A DNA stretch of 64,000 nt from Chromohalobacter canadensis. GTDB lineage: Bacteria > Pseudomonadota > Gammaproteobacteria > Pseudomonadales > Halomonadaceae. Position 1 is the first letter of the stretch. Each line of letters begins with the position of its first letter. Of the stretch, positions 17,063 through 25,054 are shown piece by piece. Both the position numbers and the translations under genes were made by a program. The notes beneath the pieces were generated by a model. That model worked only from the letters and a program-made list of their open reading frames with translations, searched no databases and was not told where the DNA came from. The stretch lies in the NCBI RefSeq assembly GCF_029544075.1, contig NZ_JAJQJH010000003.1, positions 124,001 to 188,000 of the forward strand. Direction: 5' to 3'.

Positions 17063-17314
17063 CTATGCGTCCTTGAGTTGGCTCACCTTGAGCTGATTGA
17101 TCTTGTCGGGCCGCAGGCCGCACCACTCGTCGATGAGTTCGCCGGCTTCGTTGCTGACCATGACGACTGGCAGTGAGCGGAATCCGCGCTCGCGGAACTC
17201 GGCGCGGTCGGCGTCGCTGATTGGGAATTCCTCGAAGGGAAGGCCAGCGCGCTCGAGGGCGCGCTTGGTGGTGGTGCAGTGCGTGCAGTTGGGGCCGGTG
17301 TAGACTGTGATCAT
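17063..17314 (-). CDS. Glutaredoxin / NrdH-like redoxin
   Basis: 83-aa thioredoxin-fold protein beginning MITVYTGPNCTHC, redox motif CTHC (11-14 region), cis-Pro in RSLPVV and a C-terminal CGLRPDKI helix. NrdH-type redoxins reduce ribonucleotide reductase; phages often carry one without their own reductase. Start 17314 overlaps the upstream stop by 4 bp. Confidence 0.88.
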   Translation of the reverse strand: MITVYTGPNCTHCTTTKRALERAGLPFEEFPISDADRAEFRERGFRSLPVVMVSNEAGELIDEWCGLRPDKINQLKVSQLKDA

Positions 17315-17928
17315 GCGGCCTCGGCCTCCTTCGCCTTGTCGTACTCGCCTATGCCCCAGACGATGGCCCAGCAGCACCAGAGGTAGTGGAAGGTGTACTT
17401 TGTGCAGCGGACCTCGAAGAAGTCTGTGAACTCGAAGTCGTCGTGCTGGAATTCCATCGCGTTGCGCATGGCCACGGCTTCGAGGTCTGTTTCCTCAAGC
17501 ACCTCGTCCTTTATTTCCGACCAGAGCTCGGCGGCGGCATCTTCGTCTAGCTCCTCGTCTTCGACGTAATCATCGAAGCGCTTGCGGATCTCGGCGCGGA
17601 ACTCTGCCTCATCCCACTCCGTGCATATTTCGCGCGCCCCCTCGCTGCCTGCGCCGGCCTGCACTTTTTCCATCCAGTAGCCAGGGTTGATCCCGAACCG
17701 GTCGTCTTCGTCGCAAAAGAACCCGAACATGTCTCGCGTACGCGAGAACACGAAATCGCCCATATCGCCGGTGATCGCCAGGTAGCCCGGCCAAGTGGTG
17801 ATGTTGAAGTGGTAGGCGCTGGAGCCGCCCCGCGAAAAGCGCAGGTGGCGGTACAGCCCGTCATCGTGCAGGACTTCCATTTCGTGGCTGGCGACGTCTT
17901 TCTGGAAGCGTTCGAGGATCGGGTGCAT
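17311..17928 (-). CDS. Phage hypothetical protein
   Basis: 205 aa. Contains YHFNITTWPGYLAITGDMG followed by FVFSRTRDMFGFF, a pattern I have seen in phage proteins of unknown function, then an acidic segment and YTFHYLWCCWAIVWGIGEYD near the C-terminus. The ATG at 17928 sits inside the longer frame and fits the gap to rdgC. No function assigned. Confidence 0.7.
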   Translation of the reverse strand: MHPILERFQKDVASHEMEVLHDDGLYRHLRFSRGGSSAYHFNITTWPGYLAITGDMGDFVFSRTRDMFGFFCDEDDRFGINPGYWMEKVQAGAGSEGAREICTEWDEAEFRAEIRKRFDDYVEDEELDEDAAAELWSEIKDEVLEETDLEAVAMRNAMEFQHDDFEFTDFFEVRCTKYTFHYLWCCWAIVWGIGEYDKAKEAEAA

Positions 17929-17945
17929 AAGTCTCTCCCTTTTCG

Positions 17946-18881
17946 TTATGGGCTGGTGGGCGCGGCCGGATCGGCCTCGCCACCTAGGCCGTCGATGAGC
18001 TGCTCGATGCACTCGCGCAGGGCGCCGGCCATGAGCACAAAGTCGCCCTCGAGACGCATGATCGGGTCGTCGTCCTCGACCTGCGAAGCTTCGTCGAGCA
18101 GGGCGTCGGCGAATCGGAGAGACTTGAGCGTGAGGTCGTCGTGCAGCATCGCGGTGACGCGTTCATCGATCTCGATCTGCAATCGTGTGACTTGGCGGCC
18201 CGACTCGAGCACGCTTTGCGTGTCGTCTGCGTCGATATCCACGCCGCTGGCGCTCCACTTGCCGTCGTCGCCCGGGTCCTCGAGGACGGCTTTCTCACCG
18301 ATGCGCAGCCAGGAGGGGCGGCTCTCGGGGTGCTGTACCCAGTCCGTCATGGTTCGCGATGGAAGCTGGCGGACGGCAAGCGGCGTCACCTGGAGCGAGC
18401 CGAGGGACTGCCGCAGTAGGTCGAGAACGTCCTCGGCACGCGTGCGGCTGGCGGCGTTGACGGCGATGAGGGCGCGCTCGGTGTCCCACCACACATCGAT
18501 GCGCTGTGTGCGCGTGAAAGCCCGGGGCAGAAACTCCTTGATGACCTGTTCCTTGATGGCCTGACGGTCGCGACGCGGCAAGGGGTGGCCTTCGGCAGCC
18601 TCGCGTTCGGCGGCGCGTTCCTCGACTTCCTCGCGGATTACCGAGGCGGGCAACAGGCGCTCCTGGCGCAGCAAAGTGAGCAGGCGGTGGCCTTGGATCT
18701 CATGGACGAGCTGCTGTCCGTGGCGCCCGGCTGGCGGATACCACCCCAGGCGGCGGGCTTCGCTGGATGACACCGGGCGATGAGTATGCTCAGCGAGTGC
18801 GGCTTCCAGGGTTTCGAGGGCGATGCCAGCGGCGGCCGCGTCGCCGTGCAGGCGGTAAAGGTGAATGTTCTTGAACCACAT
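17946..18881 (-). CDS. rdgC: RdgC-type recombination-associated protein
   Basis: 311 aa, starting MWFKNIHLYRL as RdgC does. RdgC is a ring-shaped, sequence-independent DNA-binding protein that restrains RecA. Visible family segments are TRTQRIDVWWDTERAL and LTLKSLRFADALLDEA. Together with SSB and the annealing protein nearby it forms the phage recombination set. Confidence 0.9.
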   Translation of the reverse strand: MWFKNIHLYRLHGDAAAAGIALETLEAALAEHTHRPVSSSEARRLGWYPPAGRHGQQLVHEIQGHRLLTLLRQERLLPASVIREEVEERAAEREAAEGHPLPRRDRQAIKEQVIKEFLPRAFTRTQRIDVWWDTERALIAVNAASRTRAEDVLDLLRQSLGSLQVTPLAVRQLPSRTMTDWVQHPESRPSWLRIGEKAVLEDPGDDGKWSASGVDIDADDTQSVLESGRQVTRLQIEIDERVTAMLHDDLTLKSLRFADALLDEASQVEDDDPIMRLEGDFVLMAGALRECIEQLIDGLGGEADPAAPTSP

Positions 18882-18882
18882 A

Positions 18883-19119
18883 TCAGGCGTTCTCCTCGTC
18901 CAACAGCTTTACCTCGAGATCCGACATGTCGGTGAAATCCGGGTCGTTGCTCGAGTAGATGCAGTTGAGGACGTTGCTGTGCTGGATGATGGCGTTGACG
19001 GCTTGCACGAGATCGGCCTTGTCGTACCAGTCGTCGTTGACGATCGAAGTGGCGACATCCCTGAGTTCCTGGGCATCCCCGCTGATGTTCCGGCGCAAGC
19101 CGTTCATCGAGACTTTCAT
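18883..19119 (-). CDS. Phage hypothetical protein (78 aa)
   Basis: Starts MKVSMNGLRRNISGDAQELR; contains the NGLRxNxSxDxxELxD pattern seen in small phage proteins and an aromatic DDWYDKADLVQAV helix. Function unknown. ATGA overlap with the upstream gene, 1 bp from rdgC. Confidence 0.7.
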   Translation of the reverse strand: MKVSMNGLRRNISGDAQELRDVATSIVNDDWYDKADLVQAVNAIIQHSNVLNCIYSSNDPDFTDMSDLEVKLLDEENA

Positions 19120-19451
19120 GCTGCGTTCTCCTGTCGTTTCTCGCATGCGATCAAGCCCTGTCGTTCCAGTTGGTGCAGGGCACCCATGTCATTCGGTGTC
19201 GCTCGCTCGAGCAGCTGGCCGTCGCGGCACCACCAGGTATTGATGCCTACCGCCACGTATTCGCCGCTTTCATAACGGCGCATGACGTAGCGCAGGTGCT
19301 GGCGGTTGCGCTCATCGGCGGAAAGCATGGCGCGCGTCTCGGCAAGCTCGTCGTGTAGCCGATCCAGGTTGCGGGCGCCCTGGGCAAGAAGGGTTTCCAA
19401 CTCGTCGATGTCGGCCTGGATCGTTTCGGGATCTCGGTGCATGGCCGTCAC
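19116..19451 (-). CDS. Phage hypothetical protein (111 aa)
   Basis: N-terminal coiled-coil (ETIQADIDELETLLAQGARN to about residue 45) then a compact domain with RRYESGEYVAVGINTWWCRDG. Not recognised. Operon member by spacing. Confidence 0.62.
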   Translation of the reverse strand: MTAMHRDPETIQADIDELETLLAQGARNLDRLHDELAETRAMLSADERNRQHLRYVMRRYESGEYVAVGINTWWCRDGQLLERATPNDMGALHQLERQGLIACEKRQENAA

Positions 19452-19452
19452 C

Positions 19453-19716
19453 TCAGACGATGCGGCCGCTGGCGGAGTAGATGAGGCGGTCGATCAGCTC
19501 GAGGGTGCGCTCGTCTTTGCTCAGCACCCGCGCTTCATAGACCGCATCGAGCAGCTGGTCGAAGCTCTTGCCTTCGATGGGATCCCAGCTTGTCTCGATC
19601 AAAGAGGTCTGGCCGGCGGTATCCACTTCGCGGTTACGTGATTTCAGTTCACGCACCAGCTCTTCTGTGTCGAAGTCGTCCAGATCGACATCCACTTCGG
19701 CAGTGATTGTTGGCAT
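19453..19716 (-). CDS. Phage hypothetical protein (87 aa)
   Basis: Acidic N-terminus TAEVDVDLDDFDTEELVREL, the form seen in small phage proteins that follow SSB or recombination genes. Rest is helical. Not recognised. Confidence 0.62.
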   Translation of the reverse strand: MPTITAEVDVDLDDFDTEELVRELKSRNREVDTAGQTSLIETSWDPIEGKSFDQLLDAVYEARVLSKDERTLELIDRLIYSASGRIV

Positions 19717-19801
19717 TGGTCACTCCCCATTTTCTGCGTTGATGTGCCAGCGCACCGGTCAGGCATCAGTCGTCAAGTAATCCTTGACCACTGCACTGAA
19801 T

Positions 19802-19826
19802 GAAAAGCCCCGCACGGTGGCGGGGC
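19802..19826 (-). terminator. Rho-independent terminator downstream of ssb
   Basis: Minus strand GCCCCG-8 nt-CGGGGC followed by TTTTCATT. Second of two tandem hairpins after ssb. Confidence 0.75.
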
Positions 19827-19836
19827 GATGGTTAAA

Positions 19837-19857
19837 CAAAAAACCGGCGATGGCCGG
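19837..19857 (-). terminator. Rho-independent terminator directly after ssb
   Basis: Minus strand CCGGCC-AT-CGCCGG-type stem followed by TTTTTTG, 30 bp past the ssb stop. Tandem terminators here imply that genes to the left need antitermination from the PL leader. Confidence 0.8.
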
Positions 19858-19886
19858 GCGGGGAAGGGTGGTGCGCTGACTGCCGC

Positions 19887-20384
19887 CTAGAACGGTATGG
19901 AGTCGTCGAAGTCGTCGAAGTTGCCCGGATTCGGGGCACCGTAGCTGCCTTGGCCCTGGTTGGGCGGCTGCTGCTGAGTTCCTTGCTGGCCGCCTTGTGG
20001 CTGACCATAACCGCCACCTTGTTGCGGGGTATTCTGCTGGGGCTGACTGTAGCCACTTTGCTGCTGACCTTGCGGGCTCCCTGCTAGGCTGATTTCCTGA
20101 ACCTTGAGTGTGACGGCGAATCCAGGCGAACCATCGCGCTTCTGGAACTCGCGGGTACCGATCTCGCCGGCTACCCACACCTGCTGACCCTTGACCAGAT
20201 ACTGGGTCAGGGCTGATTCGGCCCGCTTTCCCCAGATGCTGGCGTCCAGCCACAGGGTCGTCTTGTTGTCGCCATACCCGACATCAACGGCGACCGGGAA
20301 GCCGGCGACTGATGTGCCGCTCCCTGTCTGTCGTACCTCGGCGTTGCGCCCAATACGACCGAGGGCTGAGTAAATTCCTGACAT
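19887..20384 (-). CDS. ssb: Single-stranded DNA-binding protein
   Basis: 165 aa: OB-fold in residues 1-110 (GRIGRNAEVRQTG; LWLDASIWGKRAE; YLVKGQQVWVAGEIGTREF), then a Gln/Gly-rich linker, then the acidic protein-interaction tip DDFDDSIPF. The tip is that of typical bacterial SSBs, so it should recruit host repair proteins. Confidence 0.95.
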   Translation of the reverse strand: MSGIYSALGRIGRNAEVRQTGSGTSVAGFPVAVDVGYGDNKTTLWLDASIWGKRAESALTQYLVKGQQVWVAGEIGTREFQKRDGSPGFAVTLKVQEISLAGSPQGQQQSGYSQPQQNTPQQGGGYGQPQGGQQGTQQQPPNQGQGSYGAPNPGNFDDFDDSIPF

Positions 20385-20396
20385 GCTGCGCTCCTG

Positions 20397-21293
20397 CTAT
20401 AGTGAGGCTGATAGGTCTGAGTGGGTGTGACGGATGTCGCCGCGCTGGATGGCGGATGCCACTTCTACGGCCTGGCTGGCGTCGAGGCCTGCAACCGTCT
20501 GTAGGTCCTCGAGCATTTCGCCATATGGGTCAGTAGCCGGCACGTCCTGCAGCTCATTGCCGAGCCCCTCCCAGTCGTCGGGATCTTCCTGGCTGAGCAC
20601 GGTGCCACCGGCCGTGGTGACGTCACCGGAAGCTGGGGCGTCCGCCTCGGTCGGCGCCTGTGCGGCGCGCAAGCGTTCCAGCTCCGCCCGCTGACGCTCA
20701 AGCTCCGCACGCTCGGCTTCCATGCGCTCACGCTCGAGCGCGGCGGCGTGCTTATCGCGCAGCGATGCCAGCACTCGGGCCTTTTCGTCTTCGGATTCCT
20801 TGGTGATGTCGAAATAGCCTTCGGTGTCGATGGCATCGGCCGCGTCGATCAGGTCAGCCAGGCCCGATGAGTCCAGGCCCACAGCGGTGTCGAGGTAGCT
20901 GGTGACTTCCTTTGCTAGTCGCTCGCGCAACCGGGCGATGCGCTCTTGTTTTTCGCGCTCTTCTTTCTCATCTACTTCGCGCTTTGCTTCGCGGTGCGGT
21001 GACTCAAGCTGCTCAACTTCAGCTATCAGCCCCTTGGCTCGCTGGTTCACCAGCTCAATAAAATCGCGGTGCGGTTTGGTGATTGCGAGTCGAGCTTTGT
21101 CGGTCCCGGTGCGCATCTTGGTGAGCGCCTGAATCGCTTGCTTGCCGGTCTTGTAGCCCTCCTTGGCGGCGTAGTCCGGCACCGCACCGTACTTGGCTTT
21201 CAGCTCAGCCAGCTTTTGCTCGGCATTGTCGAGCTCGATCAGCTCGCTGGCGTAGGGCTGCGGGGTGGGGATGTTTTCGGCTGCGTTACCCAT
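20397..21293 (-). CDS. Phage coiled-coil protein adjacent to annealing protein
   Basis: 298 aa, almost entirely charged helix: EREKQERIARLRERLAKEV and RERMEAERAELERQRAELE are long coiled coils, followed by an acidic tail. Genes of this layout (about 300 aa, helical) accompany phage RecT/Erf/Rad52 annealing proteins and are thought to be accessory to them. ATG at 21293 overlaps the upstream stop; a longer start at 21344 would overlap it far more. Confidence 0.7.
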   Translation of the reverse strand: MGNAAENIPTPQPYASELIELDNAEQKLAELKAKYGAVPDYAAKEGYKTGKQAIQALTKMRTGTDKARLAITKPHRDFIELVNQRAKGLIAEVEQLESPHREAKREVDEKEEREKQERIARLRERLAKEVTSYLDTAVGLDSSGLADLIDAADAIDTEGYFDITKESEDEKARVLASLRDKHAAALERERMEAERAELERQRAELERLRAAQAPTEADAPASGDVTTAGGTVLSQEDPDDWEGLGNELQDVPATDPYGEMLEDLQTVAGLDASQAVEVASAIQRGDIRHTHSDLSASL

Positions 21294-22053
21294 GGGTGGG
21301 CTCCTTTTCTTGGCGTTCAGCTTTAACTCGCGCGATGCCTTCATCGCGGGCCTTGTGGATCATGGAAATGCCCTTGGCGGGATCGACGCGCGCCACACTT
21401 GCGCGGTCGTTGATGCGCTGGAGCATGGTGTCGGCTGAGATTTCAATACTGCGCGGATGGGGGATCTTGTTGCGCAGCGTGTCGCATTCGCGCTTGAGCC
21501 AGTCGGCATAGTCGTCGCGGTACTTCTTGAGCTCAGCATCGAAGTCCTCTGCGTTCTCGAGCCGTGTCTCGGCCTCGCGCAACTGTCGATACCCAGCGTC
21601 GTCGAATAGGCCGGTATAGATGTCCGCCGCAAAGCCTAGCTGACTCAGGCACTTCTTCATCGCGTCAGTGACGGACTTCTTGGGCGCCTCGTTGTCGGTA
21701 ATGAAACTTCCTTTGTTGGTCATGTAGACGGCCCGCGTGTGGCCGAAGTGCGTTACCTCGCCACGCTTTCCCTCCCATTCGTACCAAAGGGTAAGCTGGC
21801 AAGTGTGGGTTTGCTCATAGCCGATGACCTGCTCCTTGAGTAGCACCGGCGCGCCCTGGTCGAATCGATCAACGTCGATGCTGTAGCCCCACCCGATGCC
21901 CTGGGGTCCGAATAGCTTGGTGGCCAACTTGACCATGTGCATGGTGTCGATCGCGGAGATCTTCTGGCCATTAACCGTCGCTGGCTTTACCGCGTCGGTA
22001 GGCGTCTTTTCCACCTGAGCCCACAGCGCGAGGTGGTTGTTTTCCTGCGTCAT
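21286..22053 (-). CDS. Probable Rad52-like single-strand annealing protein
   Basis: 255 aa. The core (35-150) has features shared with phage Rad52/Rad22-type proteins: a helix AIDTMHMVKLATKLFGPQG, strand WGYSI, and APKKSVTDAMKKCLSQLGF, which resembles the conserved DAxKRALxxLG helix. Position upstream of SSB supports the assignment. The C-terminus is a basic helix. It could instead belong to another ssDNA-annealing superfamily; a fold search would decide. Confidence 0.6.
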   Translation of the reverse strand: MTQENNHLALWAQVEKTPTDAVKPATVNGQKISAIDTMHMVKLATKLFGPQGIGWGYSIDVDRFDQGAPVLLKEQVIGYEQTHTCQLTLWYEWEGKRGEVTHFGHTRAVYMTNKGSFITDNEAPKKSVTDAMKKCLSQLGFAADIYTGLFDDAGYRQLREAETRLENAEDFDAELKKYRDDYADWLKRECDTLRNKIPHPRSIEISADTMLQRINDRASVARVDPAKGISMIHKARDEGIARVKAERQEKEPTHG

Positions 22054-22127
22054 GAGGTATGCTCTCCATGATTCATTTCGCGTGGATCATCCGGCCCGCC
22101 ACCAGTTGTCCCTAGTGGTGGGCTTCT

Positions 22128-22370
22128 TTATTCTTGGTCCGGCCAACCTAGGTGCTGGCGAACGATGCTCTCTGCTCGATCCAGTAGCTCCTCGTCTTTG
22201 ACGATGATGCTTTGCACCTTCCGGTAGCTACGGCCCTCGCCAACACCAAGGCTTATGCTCATCCCGTTGCTGCCAAAGGAAGTGCTGTACAGCTTGAAGG
22301 ATTGCTGATCGAGCCAGCCCGGAAGTGCGCCAAGCCCTTTTTCGCTGCAGAGTATGAACGGCTTGCTCAT
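22128..22370 (-). CDS. Phage hypothetical protein (80 aa)
   Basis: Starts MSKPFILCSEKGLGALPGW; a small alpha/beta protein with ISLGVGEGRSYRKV. Not recognised. ATGA overlap with upstream gene (22367-22370). Confidence 0.6.
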   Translation of the reverse strand: MSKPFILCSEKGLGALPGWLDQQSFKLYSTSFGSNGMSISLGVGEGRSYRKVQSIIVKDEELLDRAESIVRQHLGWPDQE

Positions 22371-22699
22371 GCCGCCTCCTTGCGCCCAGCCATCACAACC
22401 TGCGCATACTCCTGACACATGCCCGACGCCTCGTCATACGCAATGCGCCCGAGATCGGCATGGCCGCGCTCTCGATCTGCGATGTTGTGCGATAGGGACG
22501 CTTGATGGACCGCTGCCCAAAAATCCGCGCGTTCGCCAAGGCGCTCTTTCAGTGATTCTTGATCGCAGTGCGGGGCAACATCGTCGCCGCGCTCGATAAC
22601 CTCAACGGCATCATCGATCAGGGCGCGATAGGCATCGTGTTCGGCGTTGCGGCGATCCAGCACGGTGAATGCAGCTGCCTCATGATTTTCGATAGCCAT
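22367..22699 (-). CDS. Phage hypothetical protein (110 aa)
   Basis: Begins MAIENHEAAAFTVLDRRNAE; acidic helical protein with HCDQESLKERLGERADFW. The ATG at 22699 is chosen because the longer frame runs through the upstream gene. Not recognised. Confidence 0.6.
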   Translation of the reverse strand: MAIENHEAAAFTVLDRRNAEHDAYRALIDDAVEVIERGDDVAPHCDQESLKERLGERADFWAAVHQASLSHNIADRERGHADLGRIAYDEASGMCQEYAQVVMAGRKEAA

Positions 22700-22700
22700 T

Positions 22701-22931
22701 TCATGCGCTCCAAATCTGCAAGTGAGCCGGCTTGGCGCCGTTGACGCGCTCGGCGTATTCCACCGCGCGCTTCCCGTTGCGCAGCTCTTCCGGCGTTGGC
22801 GCCTTATCATTTTCTCCACGCCGCGCGATCGGTATGCGCCGATAAACCGGGCGCTGGTGAGGATCAATGTCGATAACGCGCTTGTCTTCGTGTACGAGAC
22901 GCGTCACAGCCCCTTCGTTGATTGCGATCAT
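22701..22931 (-). CDS. Phage hypothetical protein (76 aa)
   Basis: Contains paired basic segments (EDKRVIDIDPHQRPVYRRIP and KAPTPEELRNGKRAVEYAER). Overlaps upstream gene by 4 bp. Not recognised. Confidence 0.58.
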   Translation of the reverse strand: MIAINEGAVTRLVHEDKRVIDIDPHQRPVYRRIPIARRGENDKAPTPEELRNGKRAVEYAERVNGAKPAHLQIWSA

Positions 22932-23155
22932 GATGTGCGCTCCAGTTCGCCAAGGAGGGCGTCGGCCATCCCGATGGACTGTTGGGCAAGTATCTCGGGT
23001 GAGTAGGGATGCTTGTAGGCGGCGGCTTCTATCATTGCCTGCATCGCCATGGCCGCGAAGTGCTCGCGCTTGGTGAGGCCGTGGTAAGCCGCTGCGGCGT
23101 GGCCATCGTAATCGAAGTCAACGAAAGGCATTGCCGGCATATCTGCGTTTTTCAT
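22928..23155 (-). CDS. Phage hypothetical protein (75 aa)
   Basis: Contains GLTKREHFAAMAMQAMI, the LTKREhFAaqaMqgl motif common to many small phage proteins of unknown function, followed by a helix ending LLGELERTS. Overlaps both neighbours by 4 bp. Confidence 0.72.
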   Translation of the reverse strand: MKNADMPAMPFVDFDYDGHAAAAYHGLTKREHFAAMAMQAMIEAAAYKHPYSPEILAQQSIGMADALLGELERTS

Positions 23156-23316
23156 GACGCTCTCCTCGAAACAGTGGTGATTGTCGGCTGGTCAATTCCT
23201 GCACGGTGCGCGGCCTTAAGCGCCTGACGCTTACTGCAGAAAGGCGATCCAGGCAGGTCAGGGCGCGGCGTCTGAATGCGCCCGCGCGGCTCGATGGCGA
23301 TATATCTAGTGCTCAT
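23152..23316 (-). CDS. Small phage protein (54 aa)
   Basis: Begins MSTRYIAIEPRGRIQTPRPD and contains a basic helix KRQALKAAHRAG. ATGA overlaps at both ends (23313-23316 and 23152-23155) strongly suggest it is translated as part of the operon. Function unknown. Confidence 0.65.
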   Translation of the reverse strand: MSTRYIAIEPRGRIQTPRPDLPGSPFCSKRQALKAAHRAGIDQPTITTVSRRAS

Positions 23317-23453
23317 GTCTCGTATACCTCCCGTGTCTCGCGCTCGACGCGCCGCTGTTCGTGCCAGCGCTCGATGTCACGGCGGCGGGCGTAGATACTC
23401 GCGGCTTTTCGATCATCGTCGTTACGTTGCTGTTGTCGTGTAATAGGCTGCAT
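23313..23453 (-). CDS. Very small basic phage protein (46 aa)
   Basis: MQPITRQQQRNDDDRKAAS followed by a charged helix RRRDIERWHEQRRVERE. A strong Shine-Dalgarno (AGGAGG) lies 5-6 bases upstream of the ATG at 23453, and the stop overlaps the next start. Not recognised. Confidence 0.62.
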   Translation of the reverse strand: MQPITRQQQRNDDDRKAASIYARRRDIERWHEQRRVERETREVYET

Positions 23454-23467
23454 ACCAACCTCCTGAA

Positions 23468-23496
23468 ATAAAAAAGCCCGCCGGAGAAGGGCGGGC
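23468..23496 (-). terminator. Rho-independent terminator
   Basis: Minus strand GCCCGCC-loop-GGCGGGC followed by TTTTTTATTT. It lies between the structured RNA at 23620-23727 and the next operon gene, so it would end a short leader transcript unless antiterminated. Confidence 0.85.
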
Positions 23497-23619
23497 GAAG
23501 GAGCCTTGCGGCTCACGCAGGGAATTAGGGATGCGATGGCCGGCAGCTCATTCCGGCTTGCGACTCTCTGGCATGATCGGCTGTAGAGCCGCGTGCGGGA
23601 ACGCCAATTCACAGACACT

Positions 23620-23727
23620 GCTCATCGCTACTGAGCAACTCATCGCATCGGGGAGGGCTCGGTTACTGCGACTCCGCCTGCCTTTTCGGCGTGGCTTTCC
23701 GTCATTTCGCCGAACCCTCTCCGATGC
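23620..23727 (-). ncRNA. Structured RNA element, copy 1 (C4-like?)
   Basis: An 18-bp closing stem (23710-23727 with 23645-23662; one mismatch and one G-T) encloses about 47 nt that can form a CGCC...GGCG inner hairpin. Read on the minus strand the 3' part, CCGAGCCCTCCCCGATGCG then TGAG, closely matches the 3' part of the element at 35505-35620, while the outer stem bases differ and still pair. Followed by a terminator at 23468-23496. Resembles C4-type phage antisense RNAs in size and context; family membership not proven. Confidence 0.55.
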
Positions 23728-23788
23728 CGCCTGTATTCCGGCCCAGGCGGAGGCGCTTGGCCGCACTGCGTAGCGGATCACGTGGTGC

Positions 23789-24001
23789 TCACTCTCGTGG
23801 CTGGACAACCGCCTTATGGTTAGCGGCGCAGGTCCTGCAAATCACAACCCAATCGCCCAGGTTGTCGAGCGTCTGGTAAGGCATCATGTCGCCGCCGTTT
23901 CTTACTTGGTCATCCCTTCCGCCGTTGTCATAGTTCAGGCTGGCGTCGTAAAAGGCTTTGCCTCCGCATACGTCACACAGCCGATAATCACTGAGCGCCA
24001 T
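23789..24001 (-). CDS. Small phage zinc-ribbon-like protein (70 aa)
   Basis: Cys pairs CDVCGGK (9-15) and CRTCAAN near the C-terminus with RNGGDMMPYQTLDNLGDW between, a pattern seen in phage proteins of unknown role. Excellent Shine-Dalgarno (AAGGAGGAG) before the ATG at 24001 decides the start although it lies inside the upstream gene. Confidence 0.7.
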   Translation of the reverse strand: MALSDYRLCDVCGGKAFYDASLNYDNGGRDDQVRNGGDMMPYQTLDNLGDWVVICRTCAANHKAVVQPRE

Positions 24002-24252
24002 CTCTCCTCCTTCACGCCCTGCGGCGCGGTGCGGGGTGGTGCCGGTAGCGGCATCCAGTGGGTAATTCCGTTGTCATAGAAGCCTGATGAGTGCTGCCAT
24101 TTGCTGAAGCCCTCGGCTGCCTCGTCATTGAAGTAACAGAGAGCGTCCTCCCAATCCGCTGGCGGCTTTCTCGTGTATAGCGTCGAGCATGCGGGGTATA
24201 TGCCAGAAACTTCCGGCAGCCGCTCCTCGACGCTGATCCATCCGTTATCCAT
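23935..24252 (-). CDS. DUF551 domain protein (105 aa)
   Basis: Opens with WISVEERLPEVSG and closes its domain with ITHWMPLPAPP, the two anchors of DUF551, common in phage early operons. The C-terminal about 35 residues past the domain overlap the next gene by 67 bp, an unusually long overlap. Function unknown. Confidence 0.8.
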   Translation of the reverse strand: MDNGWISVEERLPEVSGIYPACSTLYTRKPPADWEDALCYFNDEAAEGFSKWQHSSGFYDNGITHWMPLPAPPRTAPQGVKEERWRSVIIGCVTYAEAKPFTTPA

Positions 24253-24361
24253 CCTGCTCTCCTGTCGTTGTGCATCCGAGAGGGCTGGCCGGTCGCCAAT
24301 CCGACTTCGACTTACATGGCGTCTCGGGTTCTCGCAAGCAGCCGCACTGTTCGTGGTTCAT
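24245..24361 (-). CDS. Small Cys-rich phage protein (38 aa), tentative
   Basis: MNHEQCGCLREPETPCKSKS followed by DWRPASPLGC; four Cys could bind a metal. AAGG lies upstream of the ATG and the stop overlaps the DUF551 start by 8 bp. Small size and overlap with an inverted repeat keep confidence low. Confidence 0.45.
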   Translation of the reverse strand: MNHEQCGCLREPETPCKSKSDWRPASPLGCTTTGEQDG

Positions 24362-24518
24362 CCCCTAGCCTTAGCGAGCCTGTCGATACCCTACCCAGTC
24401 GATTACCTACGCTTTGCGGGCATCATTCTCTGGTTACTCTCTCGACATCGCGCTTCTCCCTCAGGGCGCTCAATGCGTTTTCCCCTGATAGCTTTCAGCG
24501 CCGCAGCCCTCTCGGATG
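24273..24518. other. Long-range inverted repeat in early leader
   Basis: CATCCGAGAGGGCTG (24273-24287) is perfectly complementary to CAGCCCTCTCGGATG (24504-24518), 15 bp over a 216-nt gap. The core AGCCCTC/GAGGGCT is the same as in the closing stems of the RNA elements at 23620-23727 and 35505-35620. On the plus strand a CCCCTGA/TCAGGGG hairpin followed by TTTTT (24519-24545) comes directly after. Confidence 0.55.
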
Positions 24519-24750
24519 GCCCCTGATCTCGGCTCAGGGGTGGGCCTTTTTGCGTATTTCTGTCATTGCGCCCGCCTACAATCTCGCTCCGCGATGCGAG
24601 CCGTTGCGGCGCTCCCGACCTGCCTACTTCCCGGTGACGTTTTGGCCTTAGTGCCGGCAAGACGCGCTCAGCGCCAATAGTCGGCCTTTTCAACCTCAGC
24701 GGTCGCGGTTCCGCTGTCGTCATCAGGAAGAACAGCCAAATATCGAACAT
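24403..24750 (-). CDS. Possible first leftward ORF (115 aa), uncertain
   Basis: ATG at 24750 has a very strong ribosome-binding site (AGAGGAGG, 6 bases upstream). The N-terminus is hydrophobic (MFDIWLFFLMTTAEP) and the rest very Arg-rich. It overlaps the long inverted repeat and another frame (24668-24784, 38 aa ending EVEKADYWR) that looks more protein-like, so either may be the true product. Being first behind boxA, a role like lambda N is conceivable but unsupported by similarity. Confidence 0.35.
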   Translation of the reverse strand: MFDIWLFFLMTTAEPRPLRLKRPTIGAERVLPALRPKRHREVGRSGAPQRLASRSEIVGGRNDRNTQKGPPLSRDQGPSERAAALKAIRGKRIERPEGEARCRESNQRMMPAKRR

Positions 24751-25000
24751 TTGCTGCCTCCTCTGAATCCCGAAAACGACTCACGGAATCGTCTTGAGGA
24801 TACCCACCAGTTCTCGCCCTGGTGGGCCGGCGGCCGGTTACAGCGTCCGGCGACCTTGCGCGGGCTTGGTTATCGCCCTGGCCTGCATACACGCCACAAT
24901 GCGACGCGCGGAATCTTTGCCAATATTTCGACAGCCTTGGCTTGGCGTGCTCCCAGCGACCTCTCGGAGATGCAATCCCCTACGGGCGGCTGGGGTTTTC

Positions 25001-25014
25001 ATTGTTAAAGAGCA
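25001..25014 (-). promoter_or_regulatory. rrn-like boxA antitermination site
   Basis: Minus strand TGCTCTTTAACAAT, identical to the E. coli ribosomal boxA core, placed about 35 nt after the predicted PL start. A CCCC...GGGG hairpin follows. Together this looks like a nut-type site for Nus-factor-dependent antitermination of the leftward operon. Confidence 0.72.
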
Positions 25015-25054
25015 TCGGCCTGGTAGGGCCGGGTATTGCGTCGTGCTGGTATTT

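Noticed and set aside
23548-23808. 86-aa minus-strand ORF with a TTG start
   Set aside because: Overlaps the upstream gene, has no ribosome-binding site, basic low-complexity product, and covers the structured RNA element.
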